Shown in pieces: positions 8,990 to 19,035 of a stretch of 64,000 nucleotides of DNA (position 1 is the stretch's first letter; each line of letters starts with the position of its first letter). A model generated the notes under the pieces. The model was given only the letters and a program-made list of their open reading frames with translations, was not told the DNA's origin and made no database searches. The stretch lies in assembly GCF_900102135.1 (NCBI RefSeq), contig NZ_FMVJ01000004.1:372001-436000 (forward strand). The letters are read 5' to 3'. This stretch comes from Microvirga guangxiensis (GTDB taxonomy: Bacteria > Pseudomonadota > Alphaproteobacteria > Rhizobiales > Beijerinckiaceae). A program made the position numbers and the translations under genes.

Positions 8990-10588
8990 TTACTTGCCCT
9001 TGATGTCCACGCCATAGAAGCTATGGCGACCGAACGGCGAGAGCTTGAAGTCAACGACTTCCTTGCGGACCGGCTTCAGCTGCACGGCGTGGGCGATCGT
9101 GAACCAGGGAGCCTGCTCCTTGAAGATCACCTGAGCCTGCGAGTAGAGCTCGGAACGCTGCTTCTGATCCGACACGGCCTTCGCCTTCACGACGAGGTCG
9201 TCGAACGGCTTGTGGCACCAGCGGGCGTTGTTCGAGCCGCTCTTCACGGCGTCGCAGCCGAGAAGCGTGTGGAGGAAGTTGTCCGGGTCGCCGTTGTCGC
9301 CCGTCCAGCCGAGCATGCCCATCTGGTGATCGCCAGCCTGCATGCGCTTGCGGTATTCACCCCACTCGTAGCTCTTGATCTCGGCCTTCACGCCAACCTT
9401 GGCGAGATCGGCCTGCATGAGCTCGGCGATGCGCTTTGCGTTCGGGTTATACGGACGCTGAACCGGCATGGCCCACAGATCCGTCTCGAAGCCGTTCGGG
9501 TAGCCAGCCTCGGCGAGGAGCTTCTTGGCAGCTTCCACGTCGTAAGCGTCGTCCTTCACGCTGTTGTTGTACGACCACATGGTCGGCGGGATCGGGTTCG
9601 TAGCCGGGACGCCGGTGGAGAGGTACACGGTGTCGACGATGGCCTTCTTGTTGATGGCCATGTTCAGCGCCTTACGGACGCGAACGTCGTTGAAGGGCTT
9701 CTTCTCGGTGTTGTACGAGAGGTAGCCGACGTTCAGACCGGGCTGCTCCAGGATCGTGACGTTCGGATCCTTCTTCATGGCGTCGAGGTCTGCCGGGTTC
9801 GGATACGGCATCACGTGGCACTCGCCCTTCTGCAGCTTCGCCCAGCGGACGGAAGCGTCAGGGGTGATGGCGAACACGAGATCGTCGATCTTGGCCTTGC
9901 CGCCCCAGTACTCGGGGAAAGCCTTGAAGCGGACGATGGCGTCCTTCTGGTACTGGACGAGGTAGAACGGGCCCGAGCCAATCGGCTCTTGGTCGATCTT
10001 CTCAGGGGTGCCGGCCTTCAGCATGGCGTCGGCGTATTCCTTCGACTGGACGCCAGCCCACTGCATGGCGAGGTTCGACAGGAACGGAGCTTCCGGCTTG
10101 TTGAGCGTGAAGCGGACGGTGTAGTCGTCAACCTTCTCGACCGACTTCAACAGGGCAGGCATGCCCATGCTGTCGAAGTAGGAGTGGTCGGCGCTGGTCA
10201 CGTTGAAGTACGGATGGTCCTTCTTCCACTGACGCTCGATCATGAACATGATGTCGTCGGCGTTCAGGTCGCGGGTCGGCTTGAAGTTCTTGTTGGTGGA
10301 GTGGAACTTCACGCCCTTGCGGATGTGGAAGGTGTAGGTGAGGCCGTCAGCGGAGATGTCCCACTTCTCGGCGAGGCCGGGAGTGACCTGCGTGCCGCCG
10401 CGCTCGAAGTCCACGATGTTGTCGTAGATGTGCTCGGCCACGTCGAACGAGGTGCCGGTGGTGTTGATGCCGGGATAGAAGTTCTCGGGGCTGCCCTCGG
10501 AGCAGTACACGAGGGTTTTGGCAGCCAGCGGGGCGGCGGCCAGGAAAGCCGGAACGCAGATGGCTGCGAAAAGGGCTGATTTCTTCAT
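8990..10588 (-). CDS. dppA: Periplasmic dipeptide-binding protein DppA
   Basis: Periplasmic family-5 solute-binding protein that delivers di- or oligopeptides (heme in some bacteria) to DppBCDF. A Sec signal peptide (MKKSALFAAICVPAFLAAAPLAAK) leads into KTLVYCSEGSPENFYPGI, very close to enterobacterial DppA. The motif GPFYLVQYQKD and the C-terminal part with GWTGDNGDPDNFLHTLLGC also fit that subfamily. The 532-aa length is normal. It is the first gene of the operon, with a candidate promoter just upstream. Confidence 0.94.
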   Translation of the reverse strand: MKKSALFAAICVPAFLAAAPLAAKTLVYCSEGSPENFYPGINTTGTSFDVAEHIYDNIVDFERGGTQVTPGLAEKWDISADGLTYTFHIRKGVKFHSTNKNFKPTRDLNADDIMFMIERQWKKDHPYFNVTSADHSYFDSMGMPALLKSVEKVDDYTVRFTLNKPEAPFLSNLAMQWAGVQSKEYADAMLKAGTPEKIDQEPIGSGPFYLVQYQKDAIVRFKAFPEYWGGKAKIDDLVFAITPDASVRWAKLQKGECHVMPYPNPADLDAMKKDPNVTILEQPGLNVGYLSYNTEKKPFNDVRVRKALNMAINKKAIVDTVYLSTGVPATNPIPPTMWSYNNSVKDDAYDVEAAKKLLAEAGYPNGFETDLWAMPVQRPYNPNAKRIAELMQADLAKVGVKAEIKSYEWGEYRKRMQAGDHQMGMLGWTGDNGDPDNFLHTLLGCDAVKSGSNNARWCHKPFDDLVVKAKAVSDQKQRSELYSQAQVIFKEQAPWFTIAHAVQLKPVRKEVVDFKLSPFGRHSFYGVDIKGK

Positions 10589-10906
10589 TTATCTAGGTCC
10601 TCTGAGACGGCCTACATGGCCGTTCTGTGACGAAGTTAAGGTGCGAAGCCTCAATAATGTCAATCTGTCCCGACAACCTTGGCTAATTTTTAGAAGAAAT
10701 TTACCATTTCGTGTCGTTTCGCGCAGTTTTTTTCAAAAACTGGGCCGTTTCAATTTTCCGAGATTTCATGGGGTTTGGCGGCAGCATCGCCACAATCCAT
10801 CCACAGCCGGCCCGGAACGACGTCATTTCCGACGAAATTGCCCTTCCGGCAAGGTCAAGATTGCCGCAGAGCTGCGATTCCAAAACGGTTCAGATCGAGG
10901 CTGTCG
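10589..10906. other. Spacer between dppA and the cellulose operon
   Basis: No gene is seen in these 318 bases. The right-hand part is downstream of the leftward bcsK stop and the left-hand part is the dppA promoter region. An 8-bp inverted repeat (10724-10731 with 10735-10742, TTC loop) sits about 60 bp upstream of the candidate -35 box. It is AT-rich and could be an operator rather than a terminator. Confidence 0.5.
10634..10663 (-). promoter_or_regulatory. Candidate promoter of dppA
   Basis: On the minus strand TTGACA (10658-10663) is followed after 18 nt by TTAACT (10634-10639), about 45 nt upstream of the dppA start codon. The -35 box is perfect and the -10 box weak, as is common in alphaproteobacteria. 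The predicted leader also holds a small 6-bp hairpin (10607-10623). Confidence 0.5.
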
Positions 10907-13015
10907 TTACTGACGGTTGGGAATGCTGGCTTCCAGAACGGCATTCAGACCAACAGAGGCTTCCTCTGAAAAACCGGTGCGCTGAACGGCGCGGAAAATC
11001 CGCTCGGCGTCCTTATAGCGGCCGAGTTTATAGTACGACCAGCCGCGGATCAGCATGAGGTCGTTCTGTTCCGGCACGATCCGGGCGCGTTCGCTCAAGG
11101 CGAGGATCGTCTCCACATAGCGGCCGTCGCGATAGGCAGCCAGCGCCCGCTGGCCGAGAATGGAGGCGCTCAATTCGACCCGGCGTTGGCTCGTCTGCGG
11201 GGCCTGCGCGGCGGCGACGGCGGCCTCAGAAGTCAGGTTCTTGCGCAGATAGGCGAGGGATTTGCCGTAGGCAGCCTCCTCCCGGATGCGGCTGCTGCCG
11301 CGCCGGATAGCCTGATCGAAGGCATTCACGGCTTCCATGGGGCGGTTGGCGTCCATCAGGCACCAGCCGAGAGTCAGCGCCGCATCGGGAGCCATGCCGT
11401 CCGCGCTTCGGGTCATGATGCAGTTGCGGCGTCCGCTCGTACTGCCGGTCGCAGCGGTTGCGACGCGCATTGTCGGCTCCACCTCAACGGCGCTGCGCTC
11501 GACCACCACGCGAGGCGCTTCAGCCTGGACAGGGACGGAGCGCATGGGAGCCTGCGGAACGGTTTGCGCGGGCTGCACCACCTGGGCACGGGGCTGGCCC
11601 GGCCGGGCAGGAGTGGCGCCGTCGGCAAGATCCGCGATGCGCTCGGAGCGATCCCGCCACTGCGCGACGACGGCGTTGAAGCCGGCCCGATCGTTCAGGC
11701 GTTGAGTGGAAAGGGCAAGGCCGTAGGCCGAAGGCTCGTCCTCAGGCCTCCATTCCAAAGCCAGGCGGAACCACTCCCGTGCCGTCTGGAACTGGCTCGT
11801 GTTGTAGGAGTACCAGCCGAGAGCCTGCGCACCGTCCGGGAAGCGCTGGCTCGACACCACGGGAACGATCCGCGATACGACGCGGGTTTCGAGACGAGGC
11901 GGCGGGTCCTGGGTCAGCAGGGCGGTCGCCACGTCGAGGTAGACCTTCATGTTCTCCGGGGCCTTATCGCGCCAGTCATAGGCGAAGGCCTCAGCCTCTG
12001 CGATGCGCTCCAGAGCGCGCAGGGACATGGCATATCCTTCCGCAGCCTTGTTGCCGCCATTGCGGTCAAGGGCGGTCTTGAACAACTCGAGCCCCCGCGC
12101 TGGATTGCCGTGGTGATAGTTGTACCAGGCCAGAACCAGCACCGGACCGGGCTCGTTCGTGTTGCGGATCATGCGCTCGACAACGGCAAGGTCTTCCGCG
12201 GTCGCGGTCGTCTTGTCGTCGTTCGAGGCGCGCTCCACGCGGCGGCGCGCCAGTTCCTCGCGGATCGAGTCGAAATTGTCGGGCGTCTCGCCTGTCTTGC
12301 GCTCGAACTGGAGAAGATCCGCGACTTGGTTTTCGGGAAGTATCGTCAGCGCCTTCTGCAAGGTCGCAAGGCGCTCGCCCGGATTGCCGCAATTGGTGAG
12401 GAGATAGGTATAAACGTCCCGCGAGCGGCTGGTCTGATCGGTCTTGGCGAAAGCCTCGGCCACACGCCAGAGCACGTCCACATTCACGCAGGTCAGAAGA
12501 TTCGGGTTCTCCGTGGCGACGGTGAGAACCGTGCGCCACTGGCTGGAATCGGATGCGTTGGTCAGCCGGCGGCGGGCCTCGACGGTGTCGAGCGCCGTGA
12601 CCAGCTCCTCCGGCGGCTTCCAGTTCGGATCCGTGGACTGGCGCTCCGCGATGGCCGCGCGCACTTCGGCGATCCGGTCTTCCTTGTAGAGATTCCACAG
12701 CCGCTCGATGATGGGATCGACCGCGACGGCCGGGCCGGACGACAACTGCGACAGGTCGCTCGGAGGGGTCCAGTTGGGATAGAGCGCGCGCAACCGGGCG
12801 ATCTCGGCGTTCACGCGGCGCGTGTCGCCCTGCGACGCGAAATAGCGCAGGGCCGATTCATCCACCTGAGGCTGATTGGCGGATGGGGGCGTGCTCGGAG
12901 GCGGATTGGGCGCAGAAGAGGGAGGCTGGTCGCTGCCGGGCCCAACTTGTTGCGCGATTGCCGCGAAGCCCAGTACCAGGACCGCAATCGTTATGGCGCT
13001 GCTAGCTAGACGCAT
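10907..13015 (-). CDS. bcsK: TPR-rich cellulose operon protein (BcsK-like)
   Basis: Exported 702-aa protein with an N-terminal signal sequence, a Pro-rich stretch (residues 28-50) and many tetratricopeptide-like helical repeats to the end. It occupies the place that BcsC has in enterobacterial operons. BcsC has TPRs followed by an outer-membrane beta-barrel; here the protein stops after the TPR region and ends in ASIPNRQ without barrel-like strands. This matches the TPR protein named BcsK in type III bcs operons, a naming I make from layout. It probably scaffolds the synthase in the periplasm. Its start overlaps the bcsZ stop by 10 nt. Confidence 0.78.
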   Translation of the reverse strand: MRLASSAITIAVLVLGFAAIAQQVGPGSDQPPSSAPNPPPSTPPSANQPQVDESALRYFASQGDTRRVNAEIARLRALYPNWTPPSDLSQLSSGPAVAVDPIIERLWNLYKEDRIAEVRAAIAERQSTDPNWKPPEELVTALDTVEARRRLTNASDSSQWRTVLTVATENPNLLTCVNVDVLWRVAEAFAKTDQTSRSRDVYTYLLTNCGNPGERLATLQKALTILPENQVADLLQFERKTGETPDNFDSIREELARRRVERASNDDKTTATAEDLAVVERMIRNTNEPGPVLVLAWYNYHHGNPARGLELFKTALDRNGGNKAAEGYAMSLRALERIAEAEAFAYDWRDKAPENMKVYLDVATALLTQDPPPRLETRVVSRIVPVVSSQRFPDGAQALGWYSYNTSQFQTAREWFRLALEWRPEDEPSAYGLALSTQRLNDRAGFNAVVAQWRDRSERIADLADGATPARPGQPRAQVVQPAQTVPQAPMRSVPVQAEAPRVVVERSAVEVEPTMRVATAATGSTSGRRNCIMTRSADGMAPDAALTLGWCLMDANRPMEAVNAFDQAIRRGSSRIREEAAYGKSLAYLRKNLTSEAAVAAAQAPQTSQRRVELSASILGQRALAAYRDGRYVETILALSERARIVPEQNDLMLIRGWSYYKLGRYKDAERIFRAVQRTGFSEEASVGLNAVLEASIPNRQ

Positions 13016-14100
13016 TGCGGATGTTTTTCACCGAGCCAAGACTTCGTCATCAGATACAGGGTCGACGGATAATAGAGCTGCGGGTCGAAGGTTTTCAGCG
13101 TGTCCGGAACGGGCGTTCCGTCCAACGCACAGGCCAGTGCGGCCGAGAGGATGGCATAGCCTTGATCGGTGAGGCGCTCCCGGACGTTTCCGGTCACGAC
13201 ATTGACGACGGCAACCCCTTCATTCTCGGCAGACCAGCGCAGCTTCAGCGCTCGCAACCACTCCAAATCGGTCATTCCTGCCCTGAGAAGGTAAAGCGGT
13301 ATCCTTAAGGAGTTGTAACCGAATTCCGGAGGGAATCCGTCGGCGGGCTTGGTCTGCATTCTGCTCTGGATAGAAAGCCAGTCCGCGGGGAGGCGGACCC
13401 GGCCCGAGGTGGCCTGCTGAAGCAGAGTGACCCCCTCCTTCCAGACACGGTTCCACTCGTATTGCGGTGCGAGGCCTGCGAGGACCGGAAAGGCCTCGAA
13501 CACCCAATAGGAGATATTGATGACCGGGCCGTCCGGGCGGTCTCCGGCATTGAAACCCTCCGCACCCGGCAGGAGAAAGACGATGCCGCCGTTGCGGCCG
13601 AAAGTGTGCTTGCCGATGGAAGCCGCGAGCTTCTGGGCGGCTGTCGTATAGCGGGGCTCGTTCCAGGCAGTGCCTGCCTTTGCCAGCGCATAGGCGATGA
13701 GGATGTCGCCGTCGGTCGCGTTGTTGCGATCGGAGACCCGCGGTTTGGCGCCGGGGTCCCATTTCCAGGCGATGAGCCCATCGTCCCGGATCAGAAGTTC
13801 GGTAAAAACAAAGTTCCAGATCTTTTCGAAACTGGCGCGGTCATTGGCAGCCAGTGCCAGGAGAAGGCCATAGCCCTGTCCTTCGCTGTGGCTGATATTG
13901 CCGTTGGCGTTGTCGACGACACGGCCATTGTCCTCAATGAACTTGGAGCGGTAGGCCTCCCATTCGCCGGAGGAGAGGGTTCCAGCCACGTTCAAGGGCT
14001 GCACGCTCAAATTCTGGGCTGACGACATCGACGATGCGATCGAGAGCAGACCTGCGAGAAGACAAGGCAGCAGTAAGCCGCGTTTCGCGAAGATCCTCAT
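13006..14100 (-). CDS. bcsZ: Periplasmic endo-1,4-beta-glucanase BcsZ (GH8)
   Basis: Glycoside hydrolase family 8 cellulase of 364 aa with a signal peptide. The catalytic acid is Glu73 in NISHSEGQGYGLLLA, and the conserved acidic cluster follows as WKWDP and NATDGDILIAYAL (about residues 112-137). BcsZ trims nascent cellulose in the periplasm and is needed for normal product in many bacteria. Its start overlaps the bcsB stop by 4 nt and its stop overlaps the bcsK start by 10 nt, so it belongs to one operon. Confidence 0.93.
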   Translation of the reverse strand: MRIFAKRGLLLPCLLAGLLSIASSMSSAQNLSVQPLNVAGTLSSGEWEAYRSKFIEDNGRVVDNANGNISHSEGQGYGLLLALAANDRASFEKIWNFVFTELLIRDDGLIAWKWDPGAKPRVSDRNNATDGDILIAYALAKAGTAWNEPRYTTAAQKLAASIGKHTFGRNGGIVFLLPGAEGFNAGDRPDGPVINISYWVFEAFPVLAGLAPQYEWNRVWKEGVTLLQQATSGRVRLPADWLSIQSRMQTKPADGFPPEFGYNSLRIPLYLLRAGMTDLEWLRALKLRWSAENEGVAVVNVVTGNVRERLTDQGYAILSAALACALDGTPVPDTLKTFDPQLYYPSTLYLMTKSWLGEKHPQCV

Positions 14101-16655
14101 GAAGGGCGCCCCAAGTGTTTCAGGAGCAGGTATGTTCCCGTCCCGAGGAAGAGACAGAGCACCACCATGATGAGGGCATATTGGAGAATGTTGGCGGACA
14201 TCCAGTTGGCTGCGACGAGACGCAGATTCCAGATCGAGAAAGGCTGCGTCTGAACGAAGTCGTAATCCTGGATCGGCTCGACCTGGAGCTTGAACTCACG
14301 CGGATCGAGCGCGACGGCTCGGCCCGAAACCCGCGCCCACAGGAGCGGATCCGCGAGGCGGGCCATTTCTTCGGCCAGAGCCTCTTCCGTACGGGCCGTC
14401 ACGAGAGTCCAGACGCCTGCTTCGGGAGTGCGGTTCTGAGCGATGAGAAGGGTCGAGCGCTGCGGCGGCTCGTAAGGGCTATCCATGCGCTGCTTCAGCG
14501 ACAGAGAGGAGACGGACAGGCTGAAGGTCTCTTCCATCCAGTCCTGGATCGAGCCGAATGTCTGTTGCAGGATGCCTTGCCTGCGGAAGGACTCCGACCA
14601 GCGCTTGCGCACCTCGTCCGTGGATGCCGTGCCGTTGCGGTCCGCCGCGTTCTGCTGCACGTTCATGCTGAAATCCGTGCTGGCAACCTGCTGAGACGAC
14701 GGATCGGGTTGGAGCGGCGTTGCGGGCCAGACCATGCGCAGATGCTCGGAAACGCGCACGCGGTTGAGAAGACCCGCAGGAATCTGATCGACGGCGCCGA
14801 TGAACACAACGGATGCGTCGTCGGCTGAGGCGGCGTTGGAGAATTGCGTGCGCATCGGCCTGCCGGCGCTGCGCGCCATGCGGGCCAGAAACGTGCCGGC
14901 GGCGGATATGTTCAGCGGATTGGGACGGGCGAGCACCACCGTCGTGGGCATGTCCTCGTTCGGGAAATGGCCCGCGCTGAGCACACCGAGATCGGGTTCC
15001 CGCCCGATGCGTCCAAATTGCGGAAATTCGAGGCTGCTCGTATCGAACAGAACGAAGCGATTGGTTTCCGAGAGCGTCTCTCCCGGTGCACAGCGATCGT
15101 CCGCATCGGTCAGGAGGCCGATTTCCACCGAGACGGTATTCAAGCCGGACTTGAAGTTCTTCAATGGCAGCCGGATCGTGTGACGCCTCACGACGTCGCC
15201 TTGCGCGGTGATCACGAGCTGCGTGCTGATCTTGTCATTGACGAAGATGTTCACATGGCTACCGGGCTTCACCGCTGTGGTATAGGCCGCATCGAGATAG
15301 ACCAGCGCTTCGCCGTATTCCGTCGCATAGAAATCAGGCGGGAGATTCAGCATGAAGCGGGTTCTCAAGCGGCGGCCCGAGAATTCCTGCGTCGTGATGC
15401 CGAGATCCGCAAAGCGGAACGAGTGACGTCCGAAGGCTGTGTTCACCTCCGGCCAGTGCCAGGATGCCGTATCGACGACGCCGCGCTCCACGCTCGCGGA
15501 ATTCGTGACCTGCGAGCCGATAAGGGCGATGGCAGTGTCGAGATCGTTCCAGCCCGGACCGGACACGACGAGCGTCGAGCCGGTGGAGCCGACTTCCTGC
15601 ATCATCATGGTGAGCGGCTGTGTCAGAGCGGAATCGGGCACGCCCGGAAGAAGCCCGCGCAATTCTCCGGCAAGGCCCATGACCACCTTGATCGTGCCGA
15701 CGGGGGAGGGGCCCGGATCGGATTCCACCACCTGGATCACGGGGCGGGCAAAGCGCCCGCGCAGGGCGATCAACTGCACAAGACGCAGCAGACGATCCCG
15801 GATCTCGGGACGATAGACCTTCGGGGCAACGACACGGATCGTCGTAACGCCTTTGAAGTCCACGCCGATAGCGGGAAGGTCCTCAAGGCTGCGCAGGGTC
15901 TTGGTAGCGCCTTCCGCGAAGACGAGCTTCGTGGAAGCCGAATCCACATCGGTCCAGAGCTCATAGGTAGCGTTGATGGTGCAATCCGTACGATGGCGCT
16001 GGAAGGCTTCCATGCGGATGAAGTTCGATCCCGCGCGAAGAAGGCCGGGGCGGATCGAAGCGGTTACGCTCTTGATGTTCTCGGACGATTGGATCGGCGT
16101 GTCGGTCACTGTCTCGCCGTTGATCACGATCCTGAGGCGGGAGGCCTCCGGCATCACCACGACGGCGTTCTTGTATCCAACAGAGATGGAGGCGCCGCTC
16201 GATGCCTCATCCTGCGTCAGATGGAAGGTCCAGGATTGCGCGTCCGTCTCGCCGGAGAGGCGCATGGTCTCGAAAGGCAAAACCGGCCGTTCGATGCGTG
16301 CAAGAACCGGACGGTTCGGTGTCGTGACAACGGCAGGCCTGGGAGCCGTCCGCGGCGCGGGACTCGGAGTGCCGCCCGGCGTGATCTGGAACGGCGCGGC
16401 AGGCGCCTGCGCATTGCCAGGGGAAGGAGCTGGGCGTGGTGCGCTCTGGGGCCCTGCAGGGGAACTCCCGCGCATGTCGAAGGCTGCGGGAGGCGCAGCA
16501 TCAGGCTGCGAGGGCTGAGGCTGCACCGACGGTCGTGCGCCTGCAGGCGGTGCGTCCGGGGTCGTTCCCATGTTGAATGGCGCGGGTTGCGCCGCTGCCA
16601 TCCGTGCTCCCAGCAGTTCGAAAGCGATGAGGAAGGGGATCAGAAGGGAGCGCAC
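14097..16655 (-). CDS. bcsB: Cellulose synthase subunit BcsB
   Basis: Periplasmic, membrane-anchored partner of BcsA that guides the glucan chain; 852 aa. It has a signal peptide and then a long Pro/Ala-rich region (residues 22-115). The BcsB core follows with alternating carbohydrate-binding and flavodoxin-like modules, and one C-terminal transmembrane anchor (ILQYALIMVVLCLFLGTGTYLLL). The Pro-rich N-terminal extension is longer than in gammaproteobacterial BcsB. It starts 9 nt downstream of the bcsA stop and overlaps bcsZ by 4 nt. Confidence 0.92.
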   Translation of the reverse strand: MRSLLIPFLIAFELLGARMAAAQPAPFNMGTTPDAPPAGARPSVQPQPSQPDAAPPAAFDMRGSSPAGPQSAPRPAPSPGNAQAPAAPFQITPGGTPSPAPRTAPRPAVVTTPNRPVLARIERPVLPFETMRLSGETDAQSWTFHLTQDEASSGASISVGYKNAVVVMPEASRLRIVINGETVTDTPIQSSENIKSVTASIRPGLLRAGSNFIRMEAFQRHRTDCTINATYELWTDVDSASTKLVFAEGATKTLRSLEDLPAIGVDFKGVTTIRVVAPKVYRPEIRDRLLRLVQLIALRGRFARPVIQVVESDPGPSPVGTIKVVMGLAGELRGLLPGVPDSALTQPLTMMMQEVGSTGSTLVVSGPGWNDLDTAIALIGSQVTNSASVERGVVDTASWHWPEVNTAFGRHSFRFADLGITTQEFSGRRLRTRFMLNLPPDFYATEYGEALVYLDAAYTTAVKPGSHVNIFVNDKISTQLVITAQGDVVRRHTIRLPLKNFKSGLNTVSVEIGLLTDADDRCAPGETLSETNRFVLFDTSSLEFPQFGRIGREPDLGVLSAGHFPNEDMPTTVVLARPNPLNISAAGTFLARMARSAGRPMRTQFSNAASADDASVVFIGAVDQIPAGLLNRVRVSEHLRMVWPATPLQPDPSSQQVASTDFSMNVQQNAADRNGTASTDEVRKRWSESFRRQGILQQTFGSIQDWMEETFSLSVSSLSLKQRMDSPYEPPQRSTLLIAQNRTPEAGVWTLVTARTEEALAEEMARLADPLLWARVSGRAVALDPREFKLQVEPIQDYDFVQTQPFSIWNLRLVAANWMSANILQYALIMVVLCLFLGTGTYLLLKHLGRPS

Positions 16656-16664
16656 GGCAGGCCT

Positions 16665-18860
16665 CTATTTAGCAGCCGATGCAATCGACGGAACCGGCGA
16701 TTTGGACGTGCCGATCCGTTGCAGGCCGAAGAGATAGGAAAGGCCTCGTCCCGTCTGGTAGAGGGAGACCATGAAGAACCACAATGTGCCGCGCAGCACG
16801 CCGATATCTTGATGGCGGCGCTTCTGGAATGCGCTCCACTGATCGGCATCTGCGAACACGAGATCGGCCACGAGCCTGTGGTGTTCAGGCTTGTCGATCA
16901 GGAAGCGGCAACCCAGGAGCAGTCCATTGTCATCCATGCCCACCTTGCGGATCTCGACCGGCATCGTCTGCACAGGCAGATCGGCGTGGGGCATGAACTC
17001 AAGGGTGCCGAGCGCGCCCTTCTTGAGAGTGGGCTCGTTGGAGGGCGCCACATGCAACCTCGCGCCGCCTACCGAGATGTCGCGCACCGAAGCCTCGATG
17101 ACTTCATCGCCAAACAGGAAGCGGCAGACGCGATCCGTGCGCACGCGATGGCTCATGCGTCGCGAGGCGCGCTCTGATACGACGCCCAGCGCGCAGCCTG
17201 CGATGATGAGGTTGAGCACGTTCCATGCGCCCGTCACCAGCGTCAGATCGGCCTTGTAGGGCTCCAGCCATACGCGCACGCCGGTGGCGACAACGCCCAG
17301 GAGCAGGATGCCGAAAATGATGAAATAGGGCATTCCGAGTTCCGAGACCCGGCTCTCGAGCATGGATTCGCCCTTGGACGTGACCTTGAAGGTCGGCTTC
17401 CTGGGATTGGCGATCACCGATATGATGGCGGGAAGCAGATAGATCGTCTGAATGTACTCGTAGAGATCCGAGATCCAAGGCCAGCGGTAACGGCCGTACA
17501 GATAGTTCTGCATCATGAAGTTCACCATCATATAAGTGAACGTATAGGCCAGGAACTCGCCGCCCGATGCGGTAAAGATCTCCAGCGAGAAGAACAGATA
17601 GCAGAGCGGCGAGAGCAGGAAGGCGAAGCGCGAGAACGGGAAGAGCCAGAACAGGGTGCTCGACATGTAGGCCAGGCGCTGGGTGAGCTTCAGCCCGCGT
17701 TTCAAGGGAGGAAAGCGGAAGCTCAGGATCTGCATCATGCCCTGCGCCCAGCGCGAGCGCTGGCCGATGAAGCTCGCGAAGGTATCGGGCTGAAGGCCTG
17801 CGATCAGCGGCTTGTCCACGTACACGCTGCTCCACCCGCGGGAGTGAAGCTCAAGCGCCGTTTCGCAATCCTCTGTAATGCTCAGGCCGCTGAACCCATT
17901 CGTTTCCTGCAAGGCTTCGCGCCGGAGCACGGCAGCCGAACCGCAGAAGAACGCGGCATCCCACTTGTCGAGACCGCGCTGAATGACGCCGTAGAACATC
18001 TCGTTCTCCGACGGCATCGTCTGGAAGGTTCCGAGATTGCGCTCGAGCGGGTCGGGATTGATGAAGAAATGGGGCGTCTGGACAAGAAACAGGTTCTTGT
18101 CTGCGCTGAAGAAGCCCACGGTTTCTTCCAGGAAGCTGCGTGTTGGCGCGTGGTCTGCGTCGAACACGGCCACGAGATCGCCGGTTGAATTTTCAAGCCC
18201 GTTGTTGAGGTTGCCGGCCTTGGCATGCAGGTTGCGGGCGCGGGTGAGATACTTGACGTCGAGTGCCGCGCAGAGGGTCTGAAGTTCGGCGCGGCGGGCG
18301 CGGGCCGCTTCGGCCGCGTGCGGATTCGCCGAGTTGCATTTCTCATCTGTTCCGCCGTCGTCGAGCAGCCAGACTGTAAACTTGCCGTCCGGATAGTTCA
18401 TGGCCTTGGCCGCCGCGAGAGTGGTGGCCAGAAGGCTCGCGTCTTCGTTGTAGCTCGGCACGAACACGTCGACGGTCGGCAGGTTATGCGGGTCGATTTT
18501 GGGCGGCTTGCGCGACGGCATCGGGCTCGACACCACGAAGAGGCTCAAGAAGAGCATCATCACGCTGTACATCTCGGCGATGTACAACAAGATGGCAGGG
18601 ATAAAGCTCGCGATCTCCGTGATCGGGGGAATTGTGCTCGTGGTACGCCAGAACACGTAGCGCAGAACGATGGCCGTGCCGAGCGAGAGGGCAATGATCC
18701 GCCATACCCCTTGCGCGCGGAAAAACTTCAGCACAATCATGCAGGCCACAACGACGAGGCCGGCCACCAAGTGAGTCTGAAGGCTAATGGGAAGGGCGAC
18801 CAGCAGGACGATGAGCATCGCCGCCACCGCCCATAAGGCTACGAGTGCACCCCTACGCAT
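16665..18860 (-). CDS. bcsA: Cellulose synthase catalytic subunit BcsA (GT2, c-di-GMP activated)
   Basis: UDP-glucose-using family 2 glycosyltransferase in the inner membrane; 731 aa. Visible elements are four N-terminal helices, DDG at 167-169, DAD at 234-236, catalytic TED at 329-331, QRSRW at 367-371, and the gating loop FKVTSKG at 491-497. A C-terminal PilZ domain carries RMSHR at 568-572 and DISVGG at 594-599, so activation by cyclic di-GMP is expected. All catalytic residues are intact. A 175-bp AT-rich gap separates it from bcsN, so a second promoter is possible. Confidence 0.95.
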   Translation of the reverse strand: MRRGALVALWAVAAMLIVLLVALPISLQTHLVAGLVVVACMIVLKFFRAQGVWRIIALSLGTAIVLRYVFWRTTSTIPPITEIASFIPAILLYIAEMYSVMMLFLSLFVVSSPMPSRKPPKIDPHNLPTVDVFVPSYNEDASLLATTLAAAKAMNYPDGKFTVWLLDDGGTDEKCNSANPHAAEAARARRAELQTLCAALDVKYLTRARNLHAKAGNLNNGLENSTGDLVAVFDADHAPTRSFLEETVGFFSADKNLFLVQTPHFFINPDPLERNLGTFQTMPSENEMFYGVIQRGLDKWDAAFFCGSAAVLRREALQETNGFSGLSITEDCETALELHSRGWSSVYVDKPLIAGLQPDTFASFIGQRSRWAQGMMQILSFRFPPLKRGLKLTQRLAYMSSTLFWLFPFSRFAFLLSPLCYLFFSLEIFTASGGEFLAYTFTYMMVNFMMQNYLYGRYRWPWISDLYEYIQTIYLLPAIISVIANPRKPTFKVTSKGESMLESRVSELGMPYFIIFGILLLGVVATGVRVWLEPYKADLTLVTGAWNVLNLIIAGCALGVVSERASRRMSHRVRTDRVCRFLFGDEVIEASVRDISVGGARLHVAPSNEPTLKKGALGTLEFMPHADLPVQTMPVEIRKVGMDDNGLLLGCRFLIDKPEHHRLVADLVFADADQWSAFQKRRHQDIGVLRGTLWFFMVSLYQTGRGLSYLFGLQRIGTSKSPVPSIASAAK

Positions 18861-19035
18861 CGGCGAATGTTCTCAGTCAAGGTTGTTATACGTTAAACCT
18901 CACGCATAAGCTAAGAGTTGCTTGAGGTCTATCGGGCTGGATACAATATTGTTCCTGGCGTGTTGGGATTTTTTGTCGCTCTAGTAAACAATACATGTTG
19001 TAATGTTATCTAATATCGAGACCGTTTCTTGAGGT

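Noticed and set aside
14844-17177. 777-aa plus-strand open frame across bcsB and bcsA
   Set aside because: Antisense to two well-supported cellulose genes; composition is rich in Arg, His and Gly, as expected for a shadow frame.
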